Shown in pieces: positions 35,001 to 46,880 of a stretch of 64,000 bases of DNA. The stretch is from Nemertoderma westbladi (taxonomy: Eukaryota > Xenacoelomorpha > Nemertodermatida > Nemertodermatidae): positions 43,012 through 107,011 of the forward strand of contig JAUCBJ010001972.1 in NCBI GenBank assembly GCA_032718475.1. The letters run 5' to 3'. The first letter of the stretch is position 1; every line of letters starts with the position of its first letter. The notes below the pieces were generated by a model that was given only the letters and a program-made list of their open reading frames with translations, made no database searches and was not told where the DNA came from. Position numbers and translations under genes: made by a program.

Positions 35001-38000
35001 TGTTTATGTTACCCACTATATTTACATGTTCTTTGTGTTTATATCACCCACTATATTTACATGTTCTTTGTGTTTATATCACCCACTATATTTACTGTTC
35101 TTTGTGTTTACGTTAACCACTATATTTACCTGTTCTTTGTGTTTACGTTACCCACTATATTTACCTGTTCTTTGTGTTTATGTTACCCACTATATTTACT
35201 GTTCTTTGTGTTTATGTTACCCACTATATTTACCTGTTCTTTTTGTTTACGTTACCCACTATATTTACCTCTTTGTGTTTACGTTACCCACTATATTTAC
35301 CTGTTCTTTGTGTTTACGTTAACCACTATATTTACATGTTCTTTGTGTTTATATCACCCACTATATTTACATGTTCTTTGTGTTTATATCACCCACTATA
35401 TTTACTGTTCTTTGTGTTTACGTTAACCACTATATTTACCTGTTCTTTGTGTTTACGTTACCCACTATATTTACCTGTTCTTTGTGTTTACGTTACCCAC
35501 TATATTTACCTGTTCTTTGTGTTTATGTTACCCACTATATTTACTGTTCTTTGTGTTTATGTTACCCACTATATTTACCTGTTCTTTTTGTTTACGTTAC
35601 CCACTATATTTACCTCTTTGTGTTTACGTTACCCACTATATTTACTGTTCTTTGTGTTTATGTTACCCACTATATTTACTGTTCTTTGTGTTTACGTTAA
35701 CCACTATATTTACCTGTTCTTTGTGTTTACGTTAACCACTATATTTACCTGTTCTTTGTGTTTACGTTAACCACTATATTTACCTGTTCTTTGTGTTTAC
35801 GTTACCCACTATATATACCTGTTCTTTGTGTTTACGTTACCTACTATATTTCTGTTCTTTGTGTTTACGTTACCCACTATATTTACATGTTCTTTGTGTT
35901 TATATCACCCACTATATTTACATGTTCTTTGTGTTTATATCACCCACTATATTTACTGTTCTTTGTGTTTACGTTAACCACTATATTTACCTGTTCTTTG
36001 TGTTTACGTTAACCACTATATTTACCTGTTCTTTGTGTTTACGTTACCCACTATATATACCTGTTCTTTGTGTTTACGTTACCTACTATATTTCTGTTCT
36101 TTGTGTTTACGTTACCCACTATATTTACATGTTCTTTGTGTTTATATCACCCACTATATTTACATGTTCTTTGTGTTTATATCACCCACTATATTTACTG
36201 TTCTTTGTGTTTACGTTAACCACTATATTTACCTGTTCTTTGTGTTTATGTTACCCACTATATTTACTGTTCTTTGTGTTTACGTTAACCACTATATTTA
36301 CCTGTTCTTTGTGTTTATGTTACCCACTATATTTACTGTTCTTTGTGTTTACGTTAACCACTATATTTACCTGTTCATTGTGTTTATGTTACCCACTATA
36401 TTTACTGTTCTTTGTGTTTACGTTAACCACTATATTTACCTGTTCTTTGTGTTTATGTTACCCACTATATTTACTGTTCTTTGTGTTTACGTTACCCACT
36501 ATATTTACCTGTTCTTTGTGTTTACGTTAACCACTATATTTACCTGTTCTTTGTGTTTACGTTACCCACTATATTTACCTGTTCTTTGTGTTTATGTTAC
36601 CCACTATATTTACCCTTTCTTTGTGTTTACGTTACCCACTATATTTACCTGTTCTTTGTGTTTACGTTAACCACTATATTTACCTGTTCTTTGTGTTTAC
36701 GTTACCCACTATATTTACCTGTTCTTTGTGTTTATGTTACCCACTATATTTACCTGTTCTTTGTGTTTATGTTACCCACTATATTTACCTGTTCTTTGTG
36801 TTTACGTTACCCACTATATTTACCTGTTCTTTGTGTTTACGTTAACCACTATATTTACCTGTTCTTTGTGTTTACGTTACCCACTATATTTACCTGTTCT
36901 TTGTGTTTACGTTACCCACTATATTTACCTGTTATTTGTGTTTATGTTACCCACTATATTTACCCTTTCTTTGTGTTTACGTTACCCACTATATTTACAT
37001 GTTCTTTGTGTTTATATCACCCACTATATTTACATGTTCTTTGTGTTTATATCACCCACTATATTTACTGTTCTTTGTGTTTACGTTAACCACTATATTT
37101 ACCTGTTCTTTGTGTTTACGTTACCCACTATATTTACCTGTTCTTTGTGTTTATGTTACCCACTATATTTACTGTTCTTTGTGTTTATGTTACCCACTAT
37201 ATTTACCTGTTCTTTTTGTTTACGTTACCCACTATATTTACCTCTTTGTGTTTACGTTACCCACTATATTTACTGTTCTTTGTGTTTATGTTACCCACTA
37301 TATTTACATGTTCTTTGTGTTTATATCACCCACTATATTTACATGTTCTTTGTGTTTATATCACCCACTATATTTACTGTTCTTTGTGTTTACGTTAACC
37401 ACTATATTTACCTGTTCTTTGTGTTTACGTTACCCACTATATTTACCTGTTCTTTGTGTTTACGTTACCCACTATATTTACCTGTTCTTTGTGTTTATGT
37501 TACCCACTATATTTACTGTTCTTTGTGTTTATGTTACCCACTATATTTACCTGTTCTTTTTGTTTACGTTACCCACTATATTTACCTCTTTGTGTTTACG
37601 TTACCCACTATATTTACTGTTCTTTGTGTTTATGTTACCCACTATATTTACTGTTCTTTGTGTTTACGTTAACCACTATATTTACCTGTTCTTTGTGTTT
37701 ACGTTAACCACTATATTTACATGTTCTTTGTGTTTACGTTAACCACTATATTTACCTGTTCTTTGTGTTTACGTTAACCACTATATTTACCTGTTCTTTG
37801 TGTTTACGTTACCCACTATATTTACCTGTTCTTTGTGTTTATGTTACCCACTATATTTACCTGTTCTTTGTGTTTACGTTACCCACTATATTTACCTGTT
37901 CTTTGTGTTTACGTTAACCACTATATTTACCCTTTCTTTGTGTTTATGTTACCCACTATATTTACTGTTCTTTGTGTTTACGTTAACCACTATATTTACC

Positions 38001-39571
38001 TGTTCTTTGTGTTTATGTTACCCACTATATTTACTGTTCTTTGTGTTTACGTTAACCACTATATTTACCTGTTCTTTGTGTTTATGTTACCCACTATATT
38101 TACTGTTCTTTGTGTTTACGTTAACCACTATATTTACCTGTTCTTTGTGTTTATGTTACCCACTATATTTACTGTTCTTTGTGTTTACGTTAACCACTAT
38201 ATTTACCTGTTCTTTGTGTTTATGTTACCCACTATATTTACTGTTCTTTGTGTTTACGTTACCCACTATATTTACCTGTTCTTTGTGTTTACGTTAACCA
38301 CTATATTTACCTGTTCTTTGTGTTTACGTTACCCACTATATTTACCTGTTCTTTGTGTTTATGTTACCCACTATATTTACCCTTTCTTTGTGTTTACGTT
38401 ACCCACTATATTTACCTGTTCTTTGTGTTTACGTTAACCACTATATTTACCTGTTCTTTGTGTTTACGTTACCCACTATATTTACCTGTTCTTTGTGTTT
38501 ATGTTACCCACTATATTTACCTGTTCTTTGTGTTTATGTTACCCACTATATTTACCTGTTCTTTGTGTTTACGTTACCCACTATATTTACCTGTTCTTTG
38601 TGTTTACGTTAACCACTATATTTACCTGTTCTTTGTGTTTACGTTACCCACTATATTTACCTGTTCTTTGTGTTTACGTTACCCACTATATTTACCTGTT
38701 CTTTGTGTTTATGTTACCCACTATATTTACCCTTTCTTTGTGTTTACGTTACCCACTATATTTACCTGTTCTTTGTGTTTACGTTAACCACTATATTTAC
38801 CTGTTCTTTGTGTTTACGTTACCCACTATATTTACCTGTTCTTTGTGTTTATGTTACCCACTATATTTACCTGTTCTTTGTGTTTATGTTACCCACTATA
38901 TTTACCTGTTCTTTGTGTTTACGTTACCCACTATATTTACCTGTTCTTTGTGTTTACGTTAACCACTATATTTACCCTTTCTTTGTGTTTATGTTACCCA
39001 CTATATTTACTGTTCTTTGTGTTTACGTTACCCACTATATTTACCTGTTCTTTGTGTTTATGTTACCCACTATATTTACCCTTTCTTTGTGTTTACGTTA
39101 CCCACTATATTTACCTGTTCTTTGTGTTTACGTTAACCACTATATTTACCTGTTCTTTGTGTTTACGTTACCCACTATATTTACCTGTTCTTTGTGTTTA
39201 TGTTACCCACTATATTTACCCTTTCTTTGTGTTTACGCTACCCACTATATTTACCTGTTCTTTGTGTTTACGTTAACCACTATATTTACCTGTTCTTTGT
39301 GTTTACGTTACCCACTATATTTACCTGTTCTTTGTGTTTATGTTACCCACTATATTTACCTGTTCTTTGTGTTTATGTTACCCACTATATTTACCTGTTC
39401 TTTGTGTTTACGTTACCCACTATATTTACCTGTTCTTTGTGTTTACGTTAACCACTATATTTACCTGTTCTTTGTGTTTACGTTACCCACTATATTTACC
39501 TGTTCTTTGTGTTTACGTTACCCACTATATTTACCTGTTCTTTGTGTTTATGTTACCCACTATATTTACCC
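32012..39571. repeat. Satellite C (35-bp monomer), left block
   Basis: About 216 monomers of the form TTTGTGTTTACGTTACCCAC + TATATTTACCTGTTC. Frequent variants are TTATATCACCC and TTATGTTACCC for TTACGTTACCC, CGTTAACCAC for CGTTACCCAC, TTTACATGTTC, TTTACCCTTTC, and a 34-bp form with TTTACTGTTC. The first ~2.9 kb are rich in the TATATCACCC/ACATG variant, while later monomers are mostly TTACGTTACCC and TTATGTTACCC types. The array begins with degenerate monomers at 32012-32050. All three forward frames are largely free of stops, which creates overlapping long open frames with no coding significance. Confidence 0.97.
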
Positions 39572-40575
39572 GTTCGACAACATTTGTGTCTACTGTTGAC
39601 GGTGACACAGAACCATTTGAAGTGTTATGGGGCGTCCTCCAAGGAGACACACTTGCACCATTCTTGTTCATTATTGTGGTTGACTATGTTCTACGCATGT
39701 CCTTAGATCATCATAATGATGATGGGGTGATGATAACTCCACCTACTGGCTCCAGAAGTCGAGGAAATCCTGCCAAGTACCTAACTGATCTAGACTTTGC
39801 TGATGACTTAGGAGTACTCTCAGAATCATTAGAGGGAGCCCAGCGGCTCCTCAGCTCATTAGAACATGCTGCTTCTAGTGTTGGTCTTTTTATTAACTCC
39901 AGAAAGACCAAAATTCTGACAGTTAACTTTGAAAGTCCTCAGCAAGTCTCTGATCGGATGAGCATAAGCTCAAAGGATGGTATGCTTGAGCATGTGGACG
40001 ACTTCTGTTACCTGGGATCATGGATCCGGAAGTCAGGTGAGGACCTTCGAATACGTAAGGGAAAGGCATGGGCAGCCTTGAATAGGCTTTCCAGGATTTG
40101 GAAGTCACCTAGAATTAATCGGAAACTTAAGGTCCGATTATTTAGAGCAGCAGTAGTTCCAGTACTCCTCTACGGGAGTCCATGCTGGGCTCTAACTGCT
40201 GAGGACACCAAATCTCTGGATGGCACATTCACAAGAATGCTACGCCGGGTACATTGTGTCAAGTACAATGCACACATCTCCAACCAGACACTATATAACA
40301 TTGGAGGTGTCTCATTGGTTCCCCCAAGCTTGACACTAGAACAAAATCGCCTCCGCTTTGCAGGACATTGCTTTCGCCGTGAGGACCAGCCAGTGCATAA
40401 TCTTGTACTTTGGCAGCCTCATGGAGTGAATAAGCATGGTGGACAGCCCATGACTTTCTTGAGACGCATCTTAAAGGACACTGGCCTTAAAGATGCGGAT
40501 GATCTAGCAAATGTCATGGGTGATAGGGAGTTGTGGCGGTGCAATTTTGTTGACAAGCCGGCACAGCATTCTTAA
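39572..40575 (+). pseudogene. LINE copy 3: C-terminal reverse transcriptase fragment
   Basis: About 333 LINE codons from STTFVSTVDGD through GVLQGDTLAPF, the FADD catalytic motif, YLGSW, YGSPCWALT and the C-terminal RLRFAGHCFRRED block to a stop at 40573-40575. No internal stop occurs. The satellite frame upstream happens to be in phase, so the open frame extends back to 39334 as a satellite-LINE fusion; this is accidental. Endonuclease and most of the RT fingers are missing. Confidence 0.94.
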
Positions 40576-40611
40576 AAATGCAGCTGCAATGCAGCATGCC
40601 GATCCTAGTAG
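39572..40611 (+). mobile_element. RTE-like LINE copy 3, 5'-truncated, inserted in satellite C
   Basis: A 1,040-bp fragment of the same LINE family, opposite orientation to copies 1 and 2. It is flanked by an exact 11-bp target duplication, TATATTTACCC, at 39561-39571 and 40612-40622, which is satellite sequence. The 3' end has the conserved terminal palindromes and a GATCCTAGTAG tail. The 5' truncation falls inside the RT domain at GTTCGACAAC. Confidence 0.97.
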
Positions 40612-43600
40612 TATATTTACCCTTTCTTTGTGTTTACGTTACCCACTATATTTACCTGTTCTTTGTGTTTACGTTACCCACTATATTTACCTGTTCTTTG
40701 TGTTTACGTTAACCACTATATTTACCTGTTCTTTGTGTTTACGTTACCCACTATATTTACCTGTTCTTTGTGTTTACGTTACCCTCTATATTTACCTGTT
40801 CTTTGTGTTTATGTTACCCACTATATTTACCCTTTCTTTGTGTTTACGTTACCCACTATATTTACCTGTTCTTTGTGTTTACGTTACCCACTATATTTAC
40901 CCTTTCTTTGTGTTAACGTTACCCACTATATTTACCTGTTCTTTGTGTTTATGTTACCCACTATATTTACCTGTTCTTTGTGTTTACGTTACCCACTATA
41001 TTTACCTGTTCTTTGTGTTTACGTTACCCACTATATTTACCTGTTCTTTGTGTTTATGTTACCCACTATATTTACATGTTCTTTGTGTTTATATCACCCA
41101 CTATATTTACCTGTTCTTTGTGTTTACGTTACCCACTATATTTACCTGTTCTTTGTGTTTACGTTACCCACTATATTTACCTGTTCTTTGTGTTTACGTT
41201 ACCCACTATATTTACCTGTTCTTTGTGTTTATGTTACCCACTATATTTACCCTTTCTTTGTGTTTACGTTACCCACTATATTTACCTGTTCTTTGTGTTT
41301 ACGTTAACCACTATATTTACCTGTTCTTTGTGTTTACGTTAACCACTATATTTACCTGTTCTTTGTGTTTACGTTACCCACTATATTTACCTGTTCTTTG
41401 TGTTTACGTTAACCACTATATTTACCTGTTCTTTGTGTTTACGTTACCCACTATATTTACCTGTTCTTTGTGTTTACGTTACCCACTATATTTACCTGTT
41501 CTTTGTGTTTATGTTACCCACTATATTTACCCTTTCTTTGTGTTTACGTTACCCACTATATTTACCTGTTCTTTGTGTTTACGTTACCCACTATATTTAC
41601 CTGTTCTTTGTGTTTACGTTAACCACTATATTTACCTGTTCTTTGTGTTTACGTTACCCACTATATTTACCTGTTCTTTGTGTTTACGTTACCCTCTATA
41701 TTTACCTGTTCTTTGTGTTTATGTTACCCACTATATTTATCCTTTCTTTGTGTTTACGTTACCCACTATATTTACCTGTTCTTTGTGTTTACGTTACCCA
41801 CTATATTTACCCTTTCTTTGTGTTAACGTTACCCACTATATTTACCTGTTCTTTGTGTTTATGTTACCCACTATATTTACCTGTTCTTTGTGTTTACGTT
41901 ACCCACTATATTTACCTGTTCTTTGTGTTTACGTTACCCACTATATTTACCTGTTCTTTGTGTTTATGTTACCCACTATATTTACATGTTCTTTGTGTTT
42001 ATATCACCCACTATATTTACCTGTTCTTTGTGTTTACGTTACCCACTATATTTACCTGTTCTTTGTGTTTACGTTACCCACTATATTTACCTGTTCTTTG
42101 TGTTTACGTTACCCACTATATTTACCTGTTCTTTGTGTTTATGTTACCCACTATATTTACCCTTTCTTTGTGTTTACGTTACCCACTATATTTACCTGTT
42201 CTTTGTGTTTACGTTAACCACTATATTTACCTGTTCTTTGTGTTTACGTTACCCACTATATTTACCCTTTCTTTGTGTTTACGTTACCCACTATATTTAC
42301 CTGTTCTTTGTGTTTACGTTAACCACTATATTTACCTGTTCTTTGTGTTTACGTTACCCACTATATTTACCTGTTCTTTGTGTTTATGTTACCCACAATA
42401 TTTACCTGTTCTTTGTGTTTATGTTACCCACTATATTTACCTGTTCTTTGTGTTTACGTTACCCACTATATTTACCTGTTCTTTGTGTTTACGTTAACCA
42501 CTATATTTACCTGTTCTTTGTGTTTACGTTACCCACTATATTTACCTGTTCTTTGTGTTTACGTTACCCACTATATTTACCTGTTCTTTGTGTTTATGTT
42601 ACCCACTATATTTACCCTTTCTTTGTGTTTACGTTACCCACTATATTTACCTGTTCTTTGTGTTTACGTTACCCACTATATTTACCCTTTCTTTGTGTTT
42701 ACGTTACCCACTATATTTACCTGTTCTTTGTGTTTACATTACCCACTATATATACCTGTTCTTTGTGTTTACGTTACCCACTATATTTACCTGTTCTTTG
42801 TGTTTATGTTACCCACTATATTTACCCTTTCTTTGTGTTTACGTTACCCACTATATTTACCTGTTCTTTGTGTTTACGTTACCCAATATATTAACCTGTT
42901 CTTTGTGTTTACGTTACCCACTATATTTACCTGTTCTTTGTGTTTATGTTACCCACTATATATACCTGTTCTTTGTGTTTACGTTACCCACTATATTTAC
43001 CTGTTCTTGGTGTTTACGTTACCCACTATATTTACCTGTTCTTTGTGTTTACGTTACCCAATATATTTACCTGTTCTTTGTGTTTACATTAACCACTATA
43101 TTTACCTGTTCTTTGTGTTTATGTTACCCACTATATTTACCTGTTCTTTGTGTTTACGTTACCCACTATATTTACCTGTTCTTTGTGTTTATGTTACCCA
43201 CTATATTTACCTGTTCTTTGTGTTTACGTTGCCCACTATATTTACCTGTTCTTTGTGTTTACGTTACCCACTATATTTACCTGTTCTTTGTGTTTATGTT
43301 ACCCACTATATTTACCCTTTCTTTGTGTTTACGTTACCCACTATATTTACCTGTTCTTTGTGTTTACGTTACCCAATATATTTACCTGTTCTTTGTGTTT
43401 ATGTTACCCACTATATTTACCCTTTCTTTGTGTTTACGTTACCCACTATATTTACCTGTTCTTTGTGTTTACGTTACCCAATATATTAACCTGTTCTTTG
43501 TGTTTACGTTACCCACTATATTTACCTGTTCTTTGTGTTTACGTTACCCAATATATTAACCTGTTCTTTGTGTTTACGTTACCCACTATATTTACCTGTT

Positions 43601-46503
43601 CTTTGTGTTTATGTTACCCACTATATTTACCTGTTCTTTGTGTTTACGTTACCCAATATATTAACCTGTTCTTTGTGTTTACGTTACCCACTATATTTAC
43701 CTGTTCTTTGTGTTTATGTTACCCACTATATTTACCTGTTCTTGGTGTTTACGTTACCCACTATATTTACCTGTTCTTTGTGTTTACGTTACCCAATATA
43801 TTAACCTGTTCTTTGTGTTTACGTTACCCACTATATTTACCTGTTCTTTGTGTTTACGTTACCCAATATATTAACCTGTTCTTTGTGTTTACGTTACCCA
43901 CTATATTTACCTGTTCTTTGTGTTTACGTTACCCACTATATATACCTGTTCTTTGTGTTTACGTTACCCACTATATTTACCTGTTCTTGGTGTTTACGTT
44001 ACCCACTATATTTACCTGTTCTTTGTGTTTACGTTACCCAATATATTTACCTGTTCTTTGTGTTTACATTAACCACTATATTTACCTGTTCTTTGTGTTT
44101 ATGTTACCCACTATATTTACCTGTTCTTTGTGTTTACGTTACCCACTATATTTACCTGTTCTTTGTGTTTATGTTACCCACTATATTTACCTGTTCTTTG
44201 TGTTTACGTTGCCCACTATATTTACCTGTTCTTTGTGTTTACGTTACCCACTATATTTACCTGTTCTTTGTGTTTATGTTACCCACTATATTTACCCTTT
44301 CTTTGTGTTTACGTTACCCACTATATTTACCTGTTCTTTGTGTTTACGTTACCCAATATATTTACCTGTTCTTTGTGTTTATGTTACCCACTATATTTAC
44401 CCTTTCTTTGTGTTTACGTTACCCACTATATTTACCTGTTCTTTGTGTTTACGTTACCCAATATATTAACCTGTTCTTTGTGTTTACGTTACCCACTATA
44501 TTTACCTGTTCTTTGTGTTTACGTTACCCAATATATTAACCTGTTCTTTGTGTTTACGTTACCCACTATATTTACCTGTTCTTTGTGTTTATGTTACCCA
44601 CTATATTTACCTGTTCTTTGTGTTTACGTTACCCAATATATTAACCTGTTCTTTGTGTTTACGTTACCCACTATATTTACCTGTTCTTTGTGTTTATGTT
44701 ACCCACTATATTTACCTGTTCTTTGTGTTTACGTTACCCAATATATTAACCTGTTCTTTGTGTTTACGTTACCCACTATATTTACCTGTTCTTTGTGTTT
44801 ACGTTACCCACTATATTTACCTGTTCTTTGTGTTTACGTTACCCAATATATTAACCTGTTCTTTGTGTTTACGTTACCCACTATATTTACCTGTTCTTTG
44901 TGTTTACGTTGCCCACTATATTTACCTGTTCTTTGTGTTTACGTTACCCACTATATTTACCTGTTCTTTGTGTTTATGTTACCCACTATATTTACCCTTT
45001 CTTTGTGTTTACGTTACCCACTATATTTACCTGTTCTTTGTGTTTATGTTACCCACTATATTTACCCTTTCTTTGTGTTTACGTTACCCACTATATTTAC
45101 CTGTTCTTTGTGTTTACGTTACCCAATATATTTACCTGTTCTTTGTGTTTATGTTACCCACTATATTTACCCTTTCTTTGTGTTTACGTTACCCACTATA
45201 TTTACCTGTTCTTTGTGTTTACGTTAACCACTATATTTACCTGTTCTTTGTGTTTACGTTACCCACTATATATACCTGTTCTTTGTGTTTATATCACCCA
45301 CTATATTTACCCTTTCTTTGTGTTTACGTTACCCACTATATTTACCTGTTCTTTGTGTTTACGTTACCCACTATATTTACCTGTTCTTTGTGTTTACGTT
45401 ACCCACTATATTTACTGTTCTTTGTGTTTACGTTACCCACTATATTTACCCTTTCTTTGTGTTTACGTTACCCACTATATTTACTGTTCTTTGTGTTTAC
45501 GTTAACCACTATATTTTCCTGTTCTTTGTGTTTACGTTAACCACTATATTTACCTGTTCTTTGTGTTTATGTTACCCACTATATTTACTGTTCTTTGTGT
45601 TTACGTTAACCACTATATTTACCTGTTTTTGTATTTACGTTAACCACTATATTTACCTGTTCTTTGTGTTTATGTTACCCACTATATTTACTGTTCTTTG
45701 TGTTTATGTTACCCACTATATTTACCCTTTCTTTGTGTTTACGTTAACCACTATATTTACCTGTTCTTTGTGTTTATGTTACCCACTATATTTACCTGTT
45801 CTTTGTGTTTACGTTACCCACTATATTTACCTGTTCTTTGTGTTTACGTTACCCACTATATTTATCCTTTCTTTGTGTTTACGTTAACCACTATATTTAC
45901 CTGTTCGTGTGTTTACGTTACCCACTATATTTACCTTTTCTTTGTGTTTACGTTACCCACTATATTTACCTTTTCTTTGCGTTTATGTTACCCACTATAT
46001 ATACCTGTTCTTTGTGTTTATATCACCCACTATATTTACCTGTTCTTTGTGTTTATATCACCCACTATATTTACTGTTCTTTGTGTTTACGTTAACCACT
46101 ATATTTACCTGTTCTTTGTGTTTATGTTACCCACTATATTTACTGTTCTTTGTGTTTACGTTAACCACTATATTTACCTGTTCTTTGTGTTTACGTTAAC
46201 CACTATATTTACCTGTTCTTTGTGTTTATGTTACCCACTATATTTACTGTTCTTTGTGTTTACGTTAACCACTATATTTACCTGTTTTTGTATTTACGTT
46301 AACCACTATATTTACCTGTTCTTTGTGTTTATGTTACCCACTATATTTACTGTTCTTTGTGTTTATGTTACCCACTATATTTACCCTTTCTTTGTGTTTA
46401 CGTTAACCACTATATTTACCTGTTCTTTGTGTTTACGTTACCCACTATATTTACCTTTTCTTTGCGTTTATGTTACCCACTATATTTACTGTTCTTTGTG
46501 TTT
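40612..46503. repeat. Satellite C (35-bp monomer), middle block
   Basis: About 168 monomers. It contains visible multi-monomer duplications: the rare variant TGTTAACGTTACCC occurs at 40911-40920 and again at 41821-41830 (910 bp = 26 monomers apart). The combination of GTTCTTGGTG and TTACCCAATATATT variants around 42880-43560 recurs around 43860-44540 (980 bp = 28 monomers apart). TTACCCAATATATTAACC monomers are concentrated at 42.9-44.9 kb. Confidence 0.97.
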
Positions 46504-46880
46504 TATTTTATTTATTTAAAAACACTCAGTTTAATTTTAAAGAATAAAATATAAACAGGGGGAACACCACCTAGGTACAAATACCTAATTAGAAGTTATA
46601 ATTAGATATATAAAATTACACTTACAGGTGGATAAAATACACATTTAAGTAGAAGGGCAAAGGCAACAGATAGAGGGATAAACGCTAAAATACAAACAAC
46701 AACAATAAAACTACAAGAATGACCAACGAAATAAAACCAAGTAAACAGAGATTATATCATCAAGTAAAAAAAACATAATTTGTTTCGAAAGCCATTGATC
46801 CTTTTTATAAAAATGACAAAAATATTAAAAACTATTTGGTAGATTAAATATAAATAAAAACAAATAAAAAATATATGTGG
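46504..46880 (-). other. 3' UTR of the CR1/jockey-like LINE
   Basis: 377 bp of AT-rich non-coding sequence between the ORF2 stop and the satellite junction, ending in short A-rich repeats. No other feature is seen. Confidence 0.8.

Noticed and set aside
39334-40575. 413-codon satellite-LINE fusion ORF as a novel gene
   Set aside because: The satellite part is open in every frame, so in-phase joining to the LINE fragment is expected by chance; the flanking 11-bp duplication marks it as a simple insertion.
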